NCBI GenBank assembly: GCA_963966185.1
Contig: CAWZYM010000362.1
Span: forward strand, 113,501-177,500
DNA: 64,000 nucleotides
Direction of reading: 5' to 3'
Source: Rhabditoides inermis
Taxonomy: Eukaryota > Nematoda > Chromadorea > Rhabditida > Rhabditidae
In this document: in pieces, positions 31,458 through 44,253 of the stretch
How positions within the stretch are numbered: the first letter of the stretch is position 1
How the letters are laid out: every line of letters starts with the position of its first letter
Program-made: the position numbers and the translations under genes
Notes under the pieces: model-generated
What the model saw: only the letters and a program-made list of their open reading frames with translations
Database searches by the model: none
Told to the model about the DNA's origin: nothing

Positions 31458-34400
31458 CTAGGCTGGAACGAGGAAGATGAGCGCGGCACTCGCCTTGTGT
31501 TGAGGGGTGATCGTGTTGATCTCTTTGCAGCCGGTGCCGTCGTAGTGTTTCCATACATTGTCAGACTTGACCCATGCGTGGAAGGTGAATGAACCGTTCT
31601 GCACAAACGCATGCACCTTCCACTTGCGACCTGAATTCATAGTCAAGGAGACGAAGTGCACACGCGCTCACCGAACATCTCTGGGAATCTCATATGAAAC
31701 GCCAGTTTCTCCATGTCACCAGTGATTGAGTTGATGAGAGGAAGTTCGAGAGCGATCGCTTTTGTCGAAGCTGCATCGCTGGTCACTTTGAATGGCTGGT
31801 CGCAGGTGAAACATTTGTGAGAGACTTCACGGGCGGTCATGGCCTTGCACGCAGATGTCATTTTGATCTTAGTGTCGGCCGGCGCTCGTCGAATCTCGAA
31901 CACACACTTTCGCCTTTCACTCACCTGAAACAAATTTTCAAATAGTAAGTATTTCTATGAAAAAAAACCCACCGTTTTGCAATGTTCACAGGATTCGCGG
32001 AACTTCACATATAGTGCATCCATGTCAGACTTCTGCGAAAAAAAAATCCAGTAAGTTCACGAAAACTCTGTGAAAACCCACCTCGCAAATGTGAGCGTAC
32101 AGTTTTGCTGGATCGCGCGACGACTTGAACTGCTTATCGAGTGTCGCGCACACATGTGCCTCGTCCCTGCCGCCTTCAAGGTCGAACACTTCGACCAGAG
32201 CGGTCCGCGTCGCATTTGGAGTGTTCGGCAATGGCGGATAACCCGCATCGATCGTTCGCATGCACTGCAGAATCATCAGTAGGCAGCGCTGTTGTTTCCT
32301 GAAACATACCAAGTGTGATATTTCGCATTGCTGTCTATGTCTCACCAATTCATATACATTTTTCGATTCTTTGCATGTAGCTCCTCTCGCTCGTTGACGA
32401 TTTGCAAGCCTTTCAAGATGTAGTGGTCCGATGCGCCGATCATTCCGGCTGCACGGCGGTTCATCTCATTGGCATCATTTTCTCGGTTCAAGAAGGCTTG
32501 GAGCTCCTGCCTCCACGTCTTCTCCGTCTCCGTTCGCCGAACGTCGACCTCGAAGCCCCCGTTTTGAAGGGCGCTTACCACGGCGAGGAGCTTGTGTGCA
32601 TCGCTCACTCCCACCAGCCACTTATTCTCGCCATTCGGTTCAATGCTAAAGATCTTGAGATCGCTCTTCTTATAGGCCGTTTTGTTTAGATGGTTTGTGA
32701 TCTTTGTCTGAATATCTGCAGCGCTTCCAGTGTGCGTCAGCTCGAATGTCGTGGACGCGTTGAGCTCTGCTCGCTCTTTCCGCAGGTCGTCCAACACGTA
32801 CTCTGACCCATCCAACACGTACTCTGACCACTTCTTCCACGAAGGAAGAGCTGTCGAAAGAGCGACCATGTCAGTCTGCCGCTTTCTCTCGGGAGCCTTG
32901 AAAGTCGGCGAGGTTTTGCGTATCTCTCGCAAAACGCTCTGCGATGTCTCCTCGCACGCCACTTCATCATCCGGTTCATTCGTGAAGCAAACCTGAAATG
33001 CGTTCATGTACACTTTATAACAGTACGAGACTGACCATCATACTCTCGCAGAGTTTAGTGATTTCGACAAGCACATCCTTGTTCTTCGTCTCTTTGTCCA
33101 GCACAGTCGGGTAGCCATGTTTTGTCCACTATGAATTCAAATATGTTATGTTATAATGTTTTATGAGCAGCGCACCTTCATGTTGTAAATGTTCAAGGAT
33201 TTGTAGACTAGTGTGGAATCCATGAACACGACCAGCCTCTCTTTCTTTTCTTTTTGTGCCTGAAAAGGTTACTTATCGAATTATAACTAGCACGCGTACT
33301 CGCCGAGAGTGCATTTTTCACAGAGAGGAGTTTAGCTCTATTCACGGACACTACACGTTTAATGTTTTTGATTTTCGTAGTTGTCGGTATTGAGTCGTTC
33401 TCGAACTTGTATGACGTCCAAACTTTCTAAAAATGCGTTGTATTGTTTTTTTCTTCATTGTTTTGAACCGACATATTTGTTGTCCGAAAATCCTGAACAA
33501 TACACCCGTGGTGCTTGGTTCCATAACTCCCTAAAAAAATATGTTTTATGAAACTTCGAGGGCTACATAATTCAAACTCACATGACTTGCTTGATTCCTT
33601 CAGTGGCCAACTGGTCAGCGGCTTTGTTTCCCGGTATTTGACTATGTCCCTGTTCCCATTCCCACACCACTTCCCGCTGAAAAAATTAAGAGGAAAACAA
33701 TGTGAAATCATGAACACTGACATTCTCGTTCCTCAGCTTTGAAATTTGCTGGAAGAGAATAGATATCAGATCTGCGTTTGCCACCACGGAACCGTCTTCT
33801 TTGCACCACTGCCCGTTTTGCGATGTCCACTGAAACATTTTGTTAAACGAGAAAGAGAAGTTTTTTTTAAATTAGGTTCTCAGCATTCCGAAACTTTCTA
33901 TTGTATTTATCTTCCGTTGTCCGGTCCCACCACGAAGACTCTGAGACATCTTTCCATCCGCTATATCTCGTTTTTTTTTTCAAAAAATATCGAAATGACT
34001 TCAATTAGTAATTATAATGTCTCTGGCTATTTGAATCTTTCTTCTTCGTATTTGCCAACTACGTTCTCTCAAATCGCACACTCTTTCGCGAGGTTGATTT
34101 TGGCGCGAGTTTCAATTCGAAGCGTGAACCATGCGAACACGTGTTGCGCAGGCGAAAGGCCAGGTGGAAATGGTTCCCGTCACTCTGGCTGCAGAGCTCT
34201 CTCCTTCGGCGGGGCGTGAGAGAAAGCGCGAGAAAGCACGCTGTCGGCAGAGAGCGCAGACATGCACTTACGTCACGGCGACCGAAAATACAGAGAAAAA
34301 TGACGTTTAAAAGCGTTTCTATACAATACCAAGAAAAATATAGTTGCGTATATACGCAAAAACGACCGGCAGTCTGTAGTATATTCAATCACTTGCTACC

Positions 34401-34662
34401 ACCCTTAAAATGTGTTACATCATAGTTCTGTGCATACTAACGAACGACAGAGCTTGGGAATCAGTGAGAGAAGAAATTTTTATGAAATTCAACAAAAGCA
34501 CATGTATCATCTGTTAAAAAGTACTTGCGTAAACGGAGTCAGTTTGTCTTGACCCAATTCAACAAAAGCGCATGCATAAAACGTTTACAAATACTAACAC
34601 AAACAACGGACTGTTGACACTAACAGATGAAATACGAGAATAAAAATAAACAACGTCAATAT

Positions 34663-34702
<40 letters not shown>

Positions 34703-36564
34703 GCAGGTTTGGGTTAATATTTGTAAACGTTTTATGCATGCGCTTTTGTTGAATTGGGTCGACAAACTGACTCTGTTTACGCACTTATTAATAGATAAAA
34801 GATAATAACTAGTTCACACCAAGAAAAAGTTAAATTCAAATTTCGCGCCCATGCCATGTGGTTCAGGCGGGAGAAGGTTGTATTTTTGGCGGAATGGGAT
34901 GAGTAACCGCGAGGAACCGAGTGGTTACACGACTAAACTTCCAGGTCAATCGACTGTCGATAGAATGCGCAAACAGAATAGTGAAGACGAAAAAATGAGA
35001 AGCTCGAACTACGACTGGCAGGGACTTCAAAAATCTTTTTTTTCCTACTTCGGACTTATACATTCGTCACCGATGATAAACGTAATTACAACCACGCGCT
35101 TATTGAAAACTACTGATCATTCGAGAATTACGATCAGGTAACGCGATTTCAGGAAAACATGTAGAATAACTTTCCTAGCACCTTCAACATACGTATCTGT
35201 GAGAATCCCACTTTTGACCTTGTCGACGTATGTAGAAGCAGCATCAATAACAAAAAGGCAGTCGATTCGCAGAGTCAAAGGGAACATATTGAGTTGAATG
35301 GCCTGAAAAAGGTTTGATGTTTACAGACTTCGATGTTTCACAATGTTTCTAACCGTTTGGAGAGCTTTAATAGCTCCAGTCAACTCCGCTGATATGTTAG
35401 TAGCTATTCGGTCGGAAATGTGTCCAAATTGATTTTTAGGAAAAATAGGAATTGAATTGGTCATCTTAGCATGGGTAAGATTCCACACGACTCCCCAACC
35501 TCCCTATAAAAAATATTAGTAATAGTGATTTGCTTCTAGGGCGTCTAACTTTTATCCCATTTGCTCGTTAATGCTGATTGATCAAACACAATTTTTTTCA
35601 ATTTTTACACACAAAACAACACTATTGTAAATTGTATTATTGCAAATCGAACCTTGGAGTCTGCTCTTCCGTTGTTATCACATCCACCATCGGTATATGC
35701 ATAAAAACGATCATCACGAATGGCTCTAATTTTGAACAAAGATTGCGATTATGGAGTAAATGAAAATGTAGGAATGTTTGAGAAAAATTTATAAATTTAC
35801 CTTGGCCAATCAATAGCTTCGCTTGCGGCTTTCGCTGCTTTCTCGTTTCTCAGCGTTGAATGACGAATCGATATCGATATCTACACTTGTGATTGTCTTT
35901 TATTTAGAAAAGTAGTATACATAAACATAACACACATTCATTAACATTTTAGTAACAAGTTCGAAAAGTCACCTTCAAATGGGCACACTTTTCCAGGTTT
36001 TCCCGTAGTGTTGTGATACAAACGCGTGTGGTTTCAGCGCAGTCGATATTCTAGATATAAACATACAAAAGATTCGCTTGAAAACCGAAAACTATTGATG
36101 TTTATAAGCAGGCTTACTGTATAGGAAAATTATTTAGGAATACTTACGATTGTTTCTTCGTTTAGGAAGTTGACCAGAGCCTCGCACAAGGAATAAACAT
36201 GTAGGACTCCAACCACAGATTTTGTAGTGGCCAGCACCTAATGAATCAATTTAGGCTTCTAATAATTCAATTCACCATCTCGACGATCCGAAGCAGCGCT
36301 ATGACGTCGGCAATGACGTCATCCCGCGGGTTCTCGTCCACAGCTGCACTGATGTTCCTCAGTCCGGCGCTGTCCGCCGCGTTCTCATCTTCGAACACCG
36401 CAGCCCACGCAGCCTAAAATGGTAGAAGATTTGTGTGTGTGTATGAGAGAGAGAGAGGGAGGGAGAGAGATTCTAATAGATAACTCCACCTTCTGTTTCA
36501 CTCGTGTGTATTTGCTGTCTTTATAGTGGCTCGCAATATGGACGGCGATCGGTGGATCTGCCAT
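31458..36564 (-). CDS. Triple RNase H-like plus ubiquitin-specific-protease-like fusion protein
   Basis: About 19 exons on the minus strand, ATG at 36562-36564, stop TAG at 31458-31460. Domain 1 (36490-36564, 36276-36413, 36148-36237, 35973-36050, 35801-35880) has an RNase H layout but lost acids (VHIASHY, HSTLRNEKAAKAA). Domain 2 (35653-35725, 35354-35503, 35193-35302, 33722-33829, 33582-33676) has all RNase HI residues: D in YTDGGC, E in ISAELTG, D in LFVIDAAS, H in WEQGHSQIPGN and D in KAADQLA. Domain 3 (33507-33531, 33304-33426, 33176-33259, 33036-33128) keeps VVFMDSTLVY and KNKDVLVEI but is degenerate. A long linker (32346-32992) with a tandem SEYVLDG leads to a USP-like domain: Cys box QQRCLLMILQCM (32082-32298), CEHC (31973-32032) and CFTC finger (31672-31924), His box FHAWVKSDNVWKHYDG and AALIFLV (31458-31630). 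One exon uses a GC donor. The join 35193/33829 is one phase off, so a small exon may be missing. No known family has this order. Confidence 0.72.
34520..34785. mobile_element. ~260-bp hairpin MITE with 75-bp inverted repeats
   Basis: GCGTAAACGGAGTCAGTTTG and CCCAATTCAACAAAAGCGCA on the left are repeated in inverted orientation on the right, with a GA run (34663-34697) at the centre. It lies in the 1.4-kb intron of the RNase H-USP gene between the exons at 35193 and 33829. Confidence 0.8.
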
Positions 36565-36584
36565 CGCTAAAAATTATGTATATA

Positions 36585-36680
36585 CAGAAAGAGAGGGAGA
36601 GAGAGAGAGAGACATAAGGATTGAGAGAGAGAGAGAGGGAGAAAAAGAGAGGGGGGAGGAAGGGAGAGAGGAGAGAGATA
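36585..36680. repeat. GA-rich microsatellite upstream of the RNase H-USP start
   Basis: Purine-rich GAGA tract beginning about 20 bp upstream of the ATG (minus-strand gene), so it lies in the promoter or 5' UTR. A pyrimidine-rich tract on the sense strand could also serve as a trans-splice acceptor region. Confidence 0.7.
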
Positions 36681-36843
36681 TAGAAGGCAAACAGTGGAGG
36701 GCGCAGACAGTGAAAATGCTCGTAGCAAAGTGAAAATTGCGTCTCCCTCCGAAAGGTCAAAACGAGATTTACAACAGAGACAGAGTGAATCGAGATAGTG
36801 GGGGGATTGGGCAGCAGTGAGGTGTTAGGGCGAGGTGGGTTCG

Positions 36844-38340
<1,497 letters not shown>

Positions 38341-39290
38341 GCATATGGCATATGGGTCCGCCTATCTCGCGATAGTGACACGAGTGGCGGCTGCAATAGG
38401 AGATTGTGTGAATGAAGGGAGAAGACAGAGATAGTGAAGCATCCGGCTACCCGCAAATTGTTCAGAGTAGCAGAGGGCTTCTCACTCTTTCACAACACCT
38501 TCGCACGTCCGCCTATGGTGATAAAGTCCTCTCTATTTCTCCAGGAGAACAATTTGTGTGCAATCACGTTATTACATATGTAGTCTGTGGCACATTTTTC
38601 ATGGGATTCGCATCATGTCTAATGGCCAGATCATCGATCACTTATCGCTTTAGCACATTCCAAATTGCGCTGTTGGCGGTGCGTAGACAGCCATAGCGCA
38701 CGAATGGTGCAGGGATATTTGAACTGGGGAAATGGCGGGAACGTTAGGCGGTAGTGACTGTCTGGCAAGATCGGAAGGTGGCGAGAAGACGTGGCCTTTT
38801 TGGTGAGAGAGAGCGGGAAGGAGCCAGCCGCGAGTTGGCAAGAGGTGATCGACAACACCGCATATGTTTTGTCTATCTCGCAATAGTGTAAACAAACGAG
38901 AAAACACTTGCCAGCAGCAACTGCGGTCCGGTGAGCGACTCCACGGTGCCGTCCTGGTAAGAGGTAATCGATAAATCAATAATTATGGAGCACTCAAGAT
39001 ACGTATGTAGAGATCGAAAAAGGAAGAAAAGGAAAAGAGAGAGAGGGAGGAGATAGAAAAGCAAGAATCCTGTTCTTTCATTTCGTGGGCAACTCAGAGG
39101 CCTATCTGAAATAACAATATTTTTTCAATAGTTTTCACCGCATAGTTCCCTCCGGTATGCACTTTTCTTTGTCTATCAAGGCTTCTCTGAGTCAAGTTTC
39201 TGGGTTTAATATCTCTCAACATTTAAGACGCCACATTCCAGAAGTCTTATCATCGCGCAGGGAAGTATCTCTCTCTCTCTCTCTCCCTCT

Positions 39291-39333
<43 letters not shown>

Positions 39334-39501
39334 CCTCTCTCTTTCTCTCTCTCTCGCTCTGTGCGATACAGCCGGCCGTCGCCCGACGCCACGTGGATAA
39401 TGCAAGCATGCTATCAACTCCTGATTAGGCAAGACTCCGTCGGCTGATACCAAAGTGCCTGCGCTGGCGAATCGCCAACATTCGAAATCGACAAACTTGG
39501 C
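38341..39501. other. Repeat-rich region, no firm gene
   Basis: Contains CGAATGGTGCAGGGATATTT and TTGAACTGGGGAAATGGCGG, shared with 50747-50795. One exon-like minus segment (38916-38960, DGTVESLTGPQLLLA) is flanked by AG and a TGTTTT donor-like edge, but I could not connect it to a gene. CT run at 39270-39360. Confidence 0.4.
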
Positions 39502-39995
39502 TAGGGACCGCCACGTGAGATGCAGATTTCACGTCGAAAACATGTAACTTTTTTCGACTGGACACGTTACTTGTTCCAATTAGCGTTGAACGATTCACCT
39601 TTCCACGCTGAATTCAACGGTATTCGATTTATGGGTGAATGTGCCTCGTAAAGTAGTGAAAATTGACCAAATATATTTCTTTTGATCTAGCCTCCATAGC
39701 CCGAAATGAGCAATGAAAAATAATGTCATAATATACGTATTTACTCAAGTATTGATTGATTACAATCAAACAAAGCGTTATCAAAAGAATTTCTATATAA
39801 TTTCACTAATTATGACGTCATCAAAGTTTTGATCTAGCCGCTCGATGTCTCATATTCCCTGTCCCTGTGCAGCAAGCGCGCCGTGCGGAACTAGAGCGCA
39901 ATGTGAACGATGGACCGTATGAACACTGTAAGCTTTTGAAATCAGCTTAAAACGAACTACATTCTCATACTAAACGCTTGTTCTTTGTGGTCCCA
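39502..39995. mobile_element. 494-bp non-autonomous element, 9-bp TSD (MULE-like), copy 2
   Basis: Starts TAGGGACCGCCACG and ends GTGGTCCCA, flanked by AAACTTGGC (39493-39501) and AAAATTGGC (39996-40004), eight of nine bases equal. The body resembles 27150-27697 (shared GGTATTCGATTTATGGG and TTTGATCTAGCC). Confidence 0.8.
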
Positions 39996-40189
39996 AAAAT
40001 TGGCGGTGGCGACGAATCGCCAAGTTTCAAAGTACGTCGTGGCCCTTTAGCGAAAATCCACGCAGACTGTATAAACAGCACGCACTGCCGCGTCACTCAC
40101 AAACAGACAAGACAGCTGGCGGAGGTGCGAACTTCTGCTCACCCTCTTTCTCTCGCTCTCTCTCCGGTGATACCACGATACCACGTTAA

Positions 40190-40264
40190 TTGGCTGGATT
40201 GGAGGGGCTACCTTTCTTCAGCAAGGGGACGATGATGGCGCTACTCCACGAGTCAGTCACCTTC
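40190..40264 (-). pseudogene. LINE 1-family RT fragment (distal piece)
   Basis: Minus strand reads VTDSWSSAIIVPLLKKGS, homologous to the [18 protein letters not shown] segment of the LINE at 15319-18339. It continues the fragment at 42027-42229; the two are separated by LINE 2. Confidence 0.7.
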
Positions 40265-42026
40265 TTTAATAATAATAATATTTATTCTAATTGCATCAAC
40301 AATTATTATACAAGATCAAGGTTTACAAAACTCTTATAGATCAGGGGACAAGTGAAACATGTGAAATGTGTGAAAGTTACAGTATCGCATCAATGAAAGA
40401 TAGAAAAGTGAAATAGGATGAATTGAAAACGTGCGGGGGTAATTTGTTGACTATTTCATAAACTCGATGAGAAAGAAATGCTTTTACATTGTTTTTGTTA
40501 GGTTTTGACAGGGGAAAAACTTTTGTTGTGGCTCCGCGAGTCCGACTCGATCGAACCTCAAAAATGGCGGGCACACACAAGTCGGTTTCGCCCCTCCACA
40601 TTCTGTACACAAATGCCAGGTCCGATCTCATTCTACGACGAGAAAGGGACTCAAGGTCTAGACGAGCCTCTACGTGAGAGCGAGAAAGATGTGAGAGACC
40701 GCATCGATAAGACAATCGAGTGAGGAACAGTGCTTGGACAGAATCGATGGTGTCCTTATCTGTTTGATAGAAAGGTGAATAAATGACAGATCCATATTCC
40801 AGGATAGAACGGACATAAATAGTGTAAGCTTGAGTGAGAACTGTTTCATTCCGTGTCCGCAAAACAAAAAAGAGGTAGTTTATTTTTTGATTGGCTTTTT
40901 TGACAATGTTGTTTATGTGGACACGGAATGTCAGATCGTCACTGACTGTGATTCCTAGATCACGGAAAGAGGAAACAACAGGGACAATAGAATCTGATAG
41001 AAAATATTTGAATCGAGGGTTGCGCTTGCCGAAATGCATGACGGCACATTTGCTGGCACTCACCGACATCTGCCATTTCAACACCCATTCTTCGATCGCT
41101 TTCGCGGCAGAAGAAAGAGGAGCAGTGGAGACGCGGGGATCAAACACAGATATTATCTTCACATCATCAGCAAACAAAAACACGCGGCAATCTGGGGGGA
41201 GACAATCGGGCAAATCATTGATAAAAAGTAGAAATAAAAGAGGTCCGAGAACACTGCCTTGCGGTACTCCAGAGAGTACCTGATCGAGTGGACTCGACTC
41301 CCCTTCAACTTCGACACACTGCGTGCGGCCTGTCAACCATGCACTGAGCCATGCATGCAGTGCACCACCAATGCTGTAACTGCTAATCTTGGATAGAAGC
41401 TTGGGAAATGAAACGCAATCGAAGGCCTTGGCAAAATCTATGTACAGTACATCACTGCACATGTTTTTACTCTCGGCAGATGTCAGTAGAGAAATGAAAG
41501 ATGCAAGCTGTGCAGTAGTGCTCCGTTTCTCCCGGAATCCCCACTGCGCCTCGCTGAGTAGTTTGTTAGCAGATAGGAAAGAAGTGAGCTCTCTTTTGAT
41601 CATTCTTTCCATGCACTTGGACACGGCGGATGTGAGGGAGATGGGTCTGTAGTTGGAAGGGTCGGACTTTTTACCCTTTTTGAAAAGAGGGGTGACACAA
41701 CCAGTTTTCCACTGTGATGGGATATCGCCTGAGTGCATGGAAAGAGAGAAAAATAATCGAAAGCGGAAAGGCAAGACTTGTAGCAGTATTTTTGAGAAAG
41801 ATAGCAGGGATCCCTTCTGGTGTGCGGTTGACCTTTGCTTGGAGAGAAAGAAGAGTCTTCTCTACTCGCCATGCAGGAAATGTGACATTATCGAGAGATT
41901 GTGAGGTGCGCTTGGTGCACTCCGGCAGACGGCCGTCGTCGCGGACGAAGACGGACCTGTACTGCGCGGAGAGCATGGCGGCCTTGGCACTGGCAGTGTC
42001 TGCCACCCTTTTTCTCCTATATGTTG
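40265..42026 (-). mobile_element. LINE 2 (Jockey/CR1-like), 5'-truncated, nested in a LINE 1 copy
   Basis: Minus-strand LINE with an (ATT)n-type 3' tail next to 40265. It carries the RT ORF 40377-41774 and, in another frame, its upstream part (41671 to about 42026). Both flanks are consecutive pieces of one LINE 1 reverse transcriptase, so LINE 2 inserted into an older LINE 1 copy. Confidence 0.8.
40377..41774 (-). CDS. Reverse transcriptase of LINE 2
   Basis: 465-codon ORF with standard RT blocks: IPSQWKTGCVTPLFKKG, PSNYRPISLTSAVSKCMER, QWGFREKRSTTAQL, LYIDFAKAFDCVSF, SGVPQGSVLGPLLFLLFIND, the catalytic FLFADDVKI and a C-terminal HRVYEIVNKLPPHVFNS. The preceding residues (SLAFPLSIIF, in the frame that covers 41671-42030) overlap, so a single frameshift near 41750 separates the N-terminal part. 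No endonuclease domain is left: 5'-truncated and inactive as it stands. Confidence 0.9.
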   Translation of the reverse strand: MPFRFRLFFSLSMHSGDIPSQWKTGCVTPLFKKGKKSDPSNYRPISLTSAVSKCMERMIKRELTSFLSANKLLSEAQWGFREKRSTTAQLASFISLLTSAESKNMCSDVLYIDFAKAFDCVSFPKLLSKISSYSIGGALHAWLSAWLTGRTQCVEVEGESSPLDQVLSGVPQGSVLGPLLFLLFINDLPDCLPPDCRVFLFADDVKIISVFDPRVSTAPLSSAAKAIEEWVLKWQMSVSASKCAVMHFGKRNPRFKYFLSDSIVPVVSSFRDLGITVSDDLTFRVHINNIVKKANQKINYLFFVLRTRNETVLTQAYTIYVRSILEYGSVIYSPFYQTDKDTIDSVQALFLTRLSYRCGLSHLSRSHVEARLDLESLSRRRMRSDLAFVYRMWRGETDLCVPAIFEVRSSRTRGATTKVFPLSKPNKNNVKAFLSHRVYEIVNKLPPHVFNSSYFTFLSFIDAIL

Positions 42027-42229
42027 ACAATCAGCCGGTGCAGCTCACAGATCTCGAAAGCGGGCAGAGCCTTCATCATCTCCGGAGTGAATTCGCTGTC
42101 CCCTGCAGCTTTCCCATTCTTCAGCTTCTTCATGCATTCAAGCAGCTCCTTCATGGTTGGCGGCTCCATCCTGCACCTGTAGTCAGGGCGGGAGAAATGT
42201 GGCAGGGCGGGAGCAGACGGGCACGGCAT
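42027..42229 (-). pseudogene. LINE 1-family RT fragment (proximal piece)
   Basis: [34 protein letters not shown] and TPEMMKALP match [18 protein letters not shown] and following residues of the intact LINE at 15319-18339. Truncated at the LINE 2 junction. Confidence 0.85.
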
Positions 42230-42639
42230 CGAAACAATTTTATCACTCTTTTAGCATGTGGGTGATACGTATCTGTCAATAAATTCCTTAGTTTCCTTAG
42301 TTTTCGTTAGGGTGTGAATGGGGGTACTTTGGGTGGATCTACAGATGTGTTTTGGAATTGGATTTTTTGAGTCCGCGCGCGAAGAGCTACGCGTATGCGA
42401 AGTGGGGTTTAATCCTGGCACGTATTGAGGTATTTTTAAAATGGAGGATTTTGAAAGGCGCGTTAGCGCCCGGAAAACAAGTAGTTTTAGAGTGTTCTGG
42501 AGTGGAAATGAAGGCAGTACACGAACAATTTGGTTGAATGAAGTGGGTGCTGAGTGGCGATGGATCATGCACCCCCACTTGGAGCATAGAGACTCCTGCA
42601 AATCTTGGCTACATTTGACAGATGTCCGATGATAAGTTG

Positions 42640-42985
42640 GTCTCCTCGATCAAGCCTAAAGGTTATCGGCTGTTTTTGGACCCTCCCCGTCCAAGCCTAA
42701 GGGATATTGGAGGTTTCTGGGGCCATCGGCCGCCAAGCCTAAGGGTTTCGGGGGTTTTCTGAGGCACCCCTCTCTCTGCCCTTAGCCTAAGGGTATTCGA
42801 TGCATCGCATACTAGTTCATGAGTAAGCCTAAAGGTATCGGACAGTTCTGTGAATATATTTATTATGTACAACATCTATGATACAAGCACGAAGGCAGTA
42901 CACGAACAATTCGATGCATCGCATACTAGTTCATGATTAAGCCTAAAGGAATTGGACAGGTCTGTGAATATATTTATTATGTGAA
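42640..42985. repeat. Degenerate tandem repeat with AAGCCTAAGG motif
   Basis: The word AGCCTAAGGG/AGCCTAAAGG recurs six times at roughly 40-75 bp spacing (near 42653, 42693, 42736, 42783, 42825 and 42940). The last part is a ~100-bp duplication (CGATGCATCGCATACTAGTT twice; GAAGGCAGTACACGAACAAT at 42511 and 42890). Confidence 0.7.
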
Positions 42986-43031
42986 AATATTTAACCTACA
43001 GTACTTTCAAAGTACCGTACCCCTCTTGCAG

Positions 43032-43290
43032 CACTGCTTCCTGTGCGATCTGCCGCGCTGGCCGTGGGCCATGTGCAGCGACTACGGCGAGCCGGTGTGC
43101 CGGTAAATTAATCGATAATGTAATCAATAAATCGATAAGTCAATAAATCGATGTTCGCAGGGGCTGCGTGAACTACGAGGGCGCGGATCGGATCGAGTCG
43201 GTGTTGGAGAGTGCCCGACAGATGAAGAGGGTGCATGGGTTCCAGGTGGCCGAGTCGACGACTGGGGGAAGGCAGCAGCAGCAGATCAAG
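43032..43290 (+). CDS. IRF2BP-like protein, N-terminal zinc-finger exons
   Basis: Two exons, 43032-43102 and 43161-43290, encode the IRF2BP N-terminal C4 zinc finger and following helix: [55 protein letters not shown] and then a Gln run. In this family the finger mediates homodimerisation of the nuclear co-regulator. The acceptor is CTCTTGCAG and the final donor is AAGGTGGGTG. Downstream the expected linker exon is absent: a decayed LINE tail and then a truncated duplicate RING exon follow. The matching RING half lies 14 kb upstream at 28198-29680. Confidence 0.85.
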
Positions 43291-43539
43291 GTGGGTGCGG
43301 ACAGGTGTGAATGAGATGGTGCCACGTTAGTCTGTATCTGCCAGAACCCCCCCCCCCCCCCTTCCCCCCTCCAAGGTAGCTTCGAACAGGTGCAAATGGG
43401 AGTCTGTAGTTGCTTGAGAAAACCTGACCAATGGCTGTAAAACATGTGTCATTTGCGAACATGCATGTGCGAATGAGATGCCACGTTTATGATAGTCTTT
43501 ATCTGTTGAGAAAATCAGACCAAAACAGTACACACGAAA

Positions 43540-43945
43540 AGGTAAAGGTAGCCCTCAAGACGCATGCCTACTCTGCGCGATTCGAAGGAAGACTATTCTT
43601 TTCGTGTGCACACCGCCAATCTAGGCGAAGACTAACTTCTCGATTCTGCCACGTGCTCGTATTCAAATTCAGCACGCGCCCGTTCCTCGCACAGAATTTG
43701 TATTCCGCGTCGTATAACCCAATTCAAACAGCGTTCATATAATACACGATCACACAATATGCAAGTTCTCCTTCCATCTCACTTCAAAAATCAACATTGG
43801 TTCACACCAAGAGTATCGAAATTGTGGAATTCACTGCCATCACACCTTTCAGAAATAAACAATATTCAGGAATTGAAAGCACTGCTATCAAGTCTTAATT
43901 TCACAGAGTTTGGTATCCCACCCTCGTTTCTTTCTTGATTTTGTA
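43540..43945 (+). pseudogene. LINE C-terminal fragment
   Basis: An open frame reads HWFTPRVSKLWNSLPSHLSE, IQELKALLSSLNFTEFGIPP and a stop, the typical last residues of Jockey/CR1-like ORF2. The upstream part is broken by stops and frameshifts. Confidence 0.7.
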
Positions 43946-44253
43946 TATTGTATTTTGCTCTCATTATTACAACACCCCCCCCCCTCCCCCCTCCCCCCTC
44001 CACACCCCGTTTTATCTGTTTTGTAATAGGTATGAGCCCCCCATAAGTAGCTGATTGTTTACACCAATTAGCCTAGGGCCAGCTCCATATTTGCCATACC
44101 CTGTTCGCTATATTTCACATATTCGTGTATGTTATGTCACGGCAGATAAACATTATTATATGATGGCGTTCCAGAATTTGAGCCCCTCCCAATGAGACGC
44201 ATAATAATCCCCAGGCTTCATTGCGTATTCAAGACATTTACTGTCCCTTTACA

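Noticed and set aside
38916..39425. Possible minus-strand exons (DGTVESLTGPQLLLA; ASGDGRLYR)
   Set aside because: They read like protein and are near AG sites, but I could not join them in phase or assign a family, so I only mention them.
42640..42985. Interstitial telomere array
   Set aside because: The GCCTAA word is spaced by tens of bases and never tandem, unlike a telomere.
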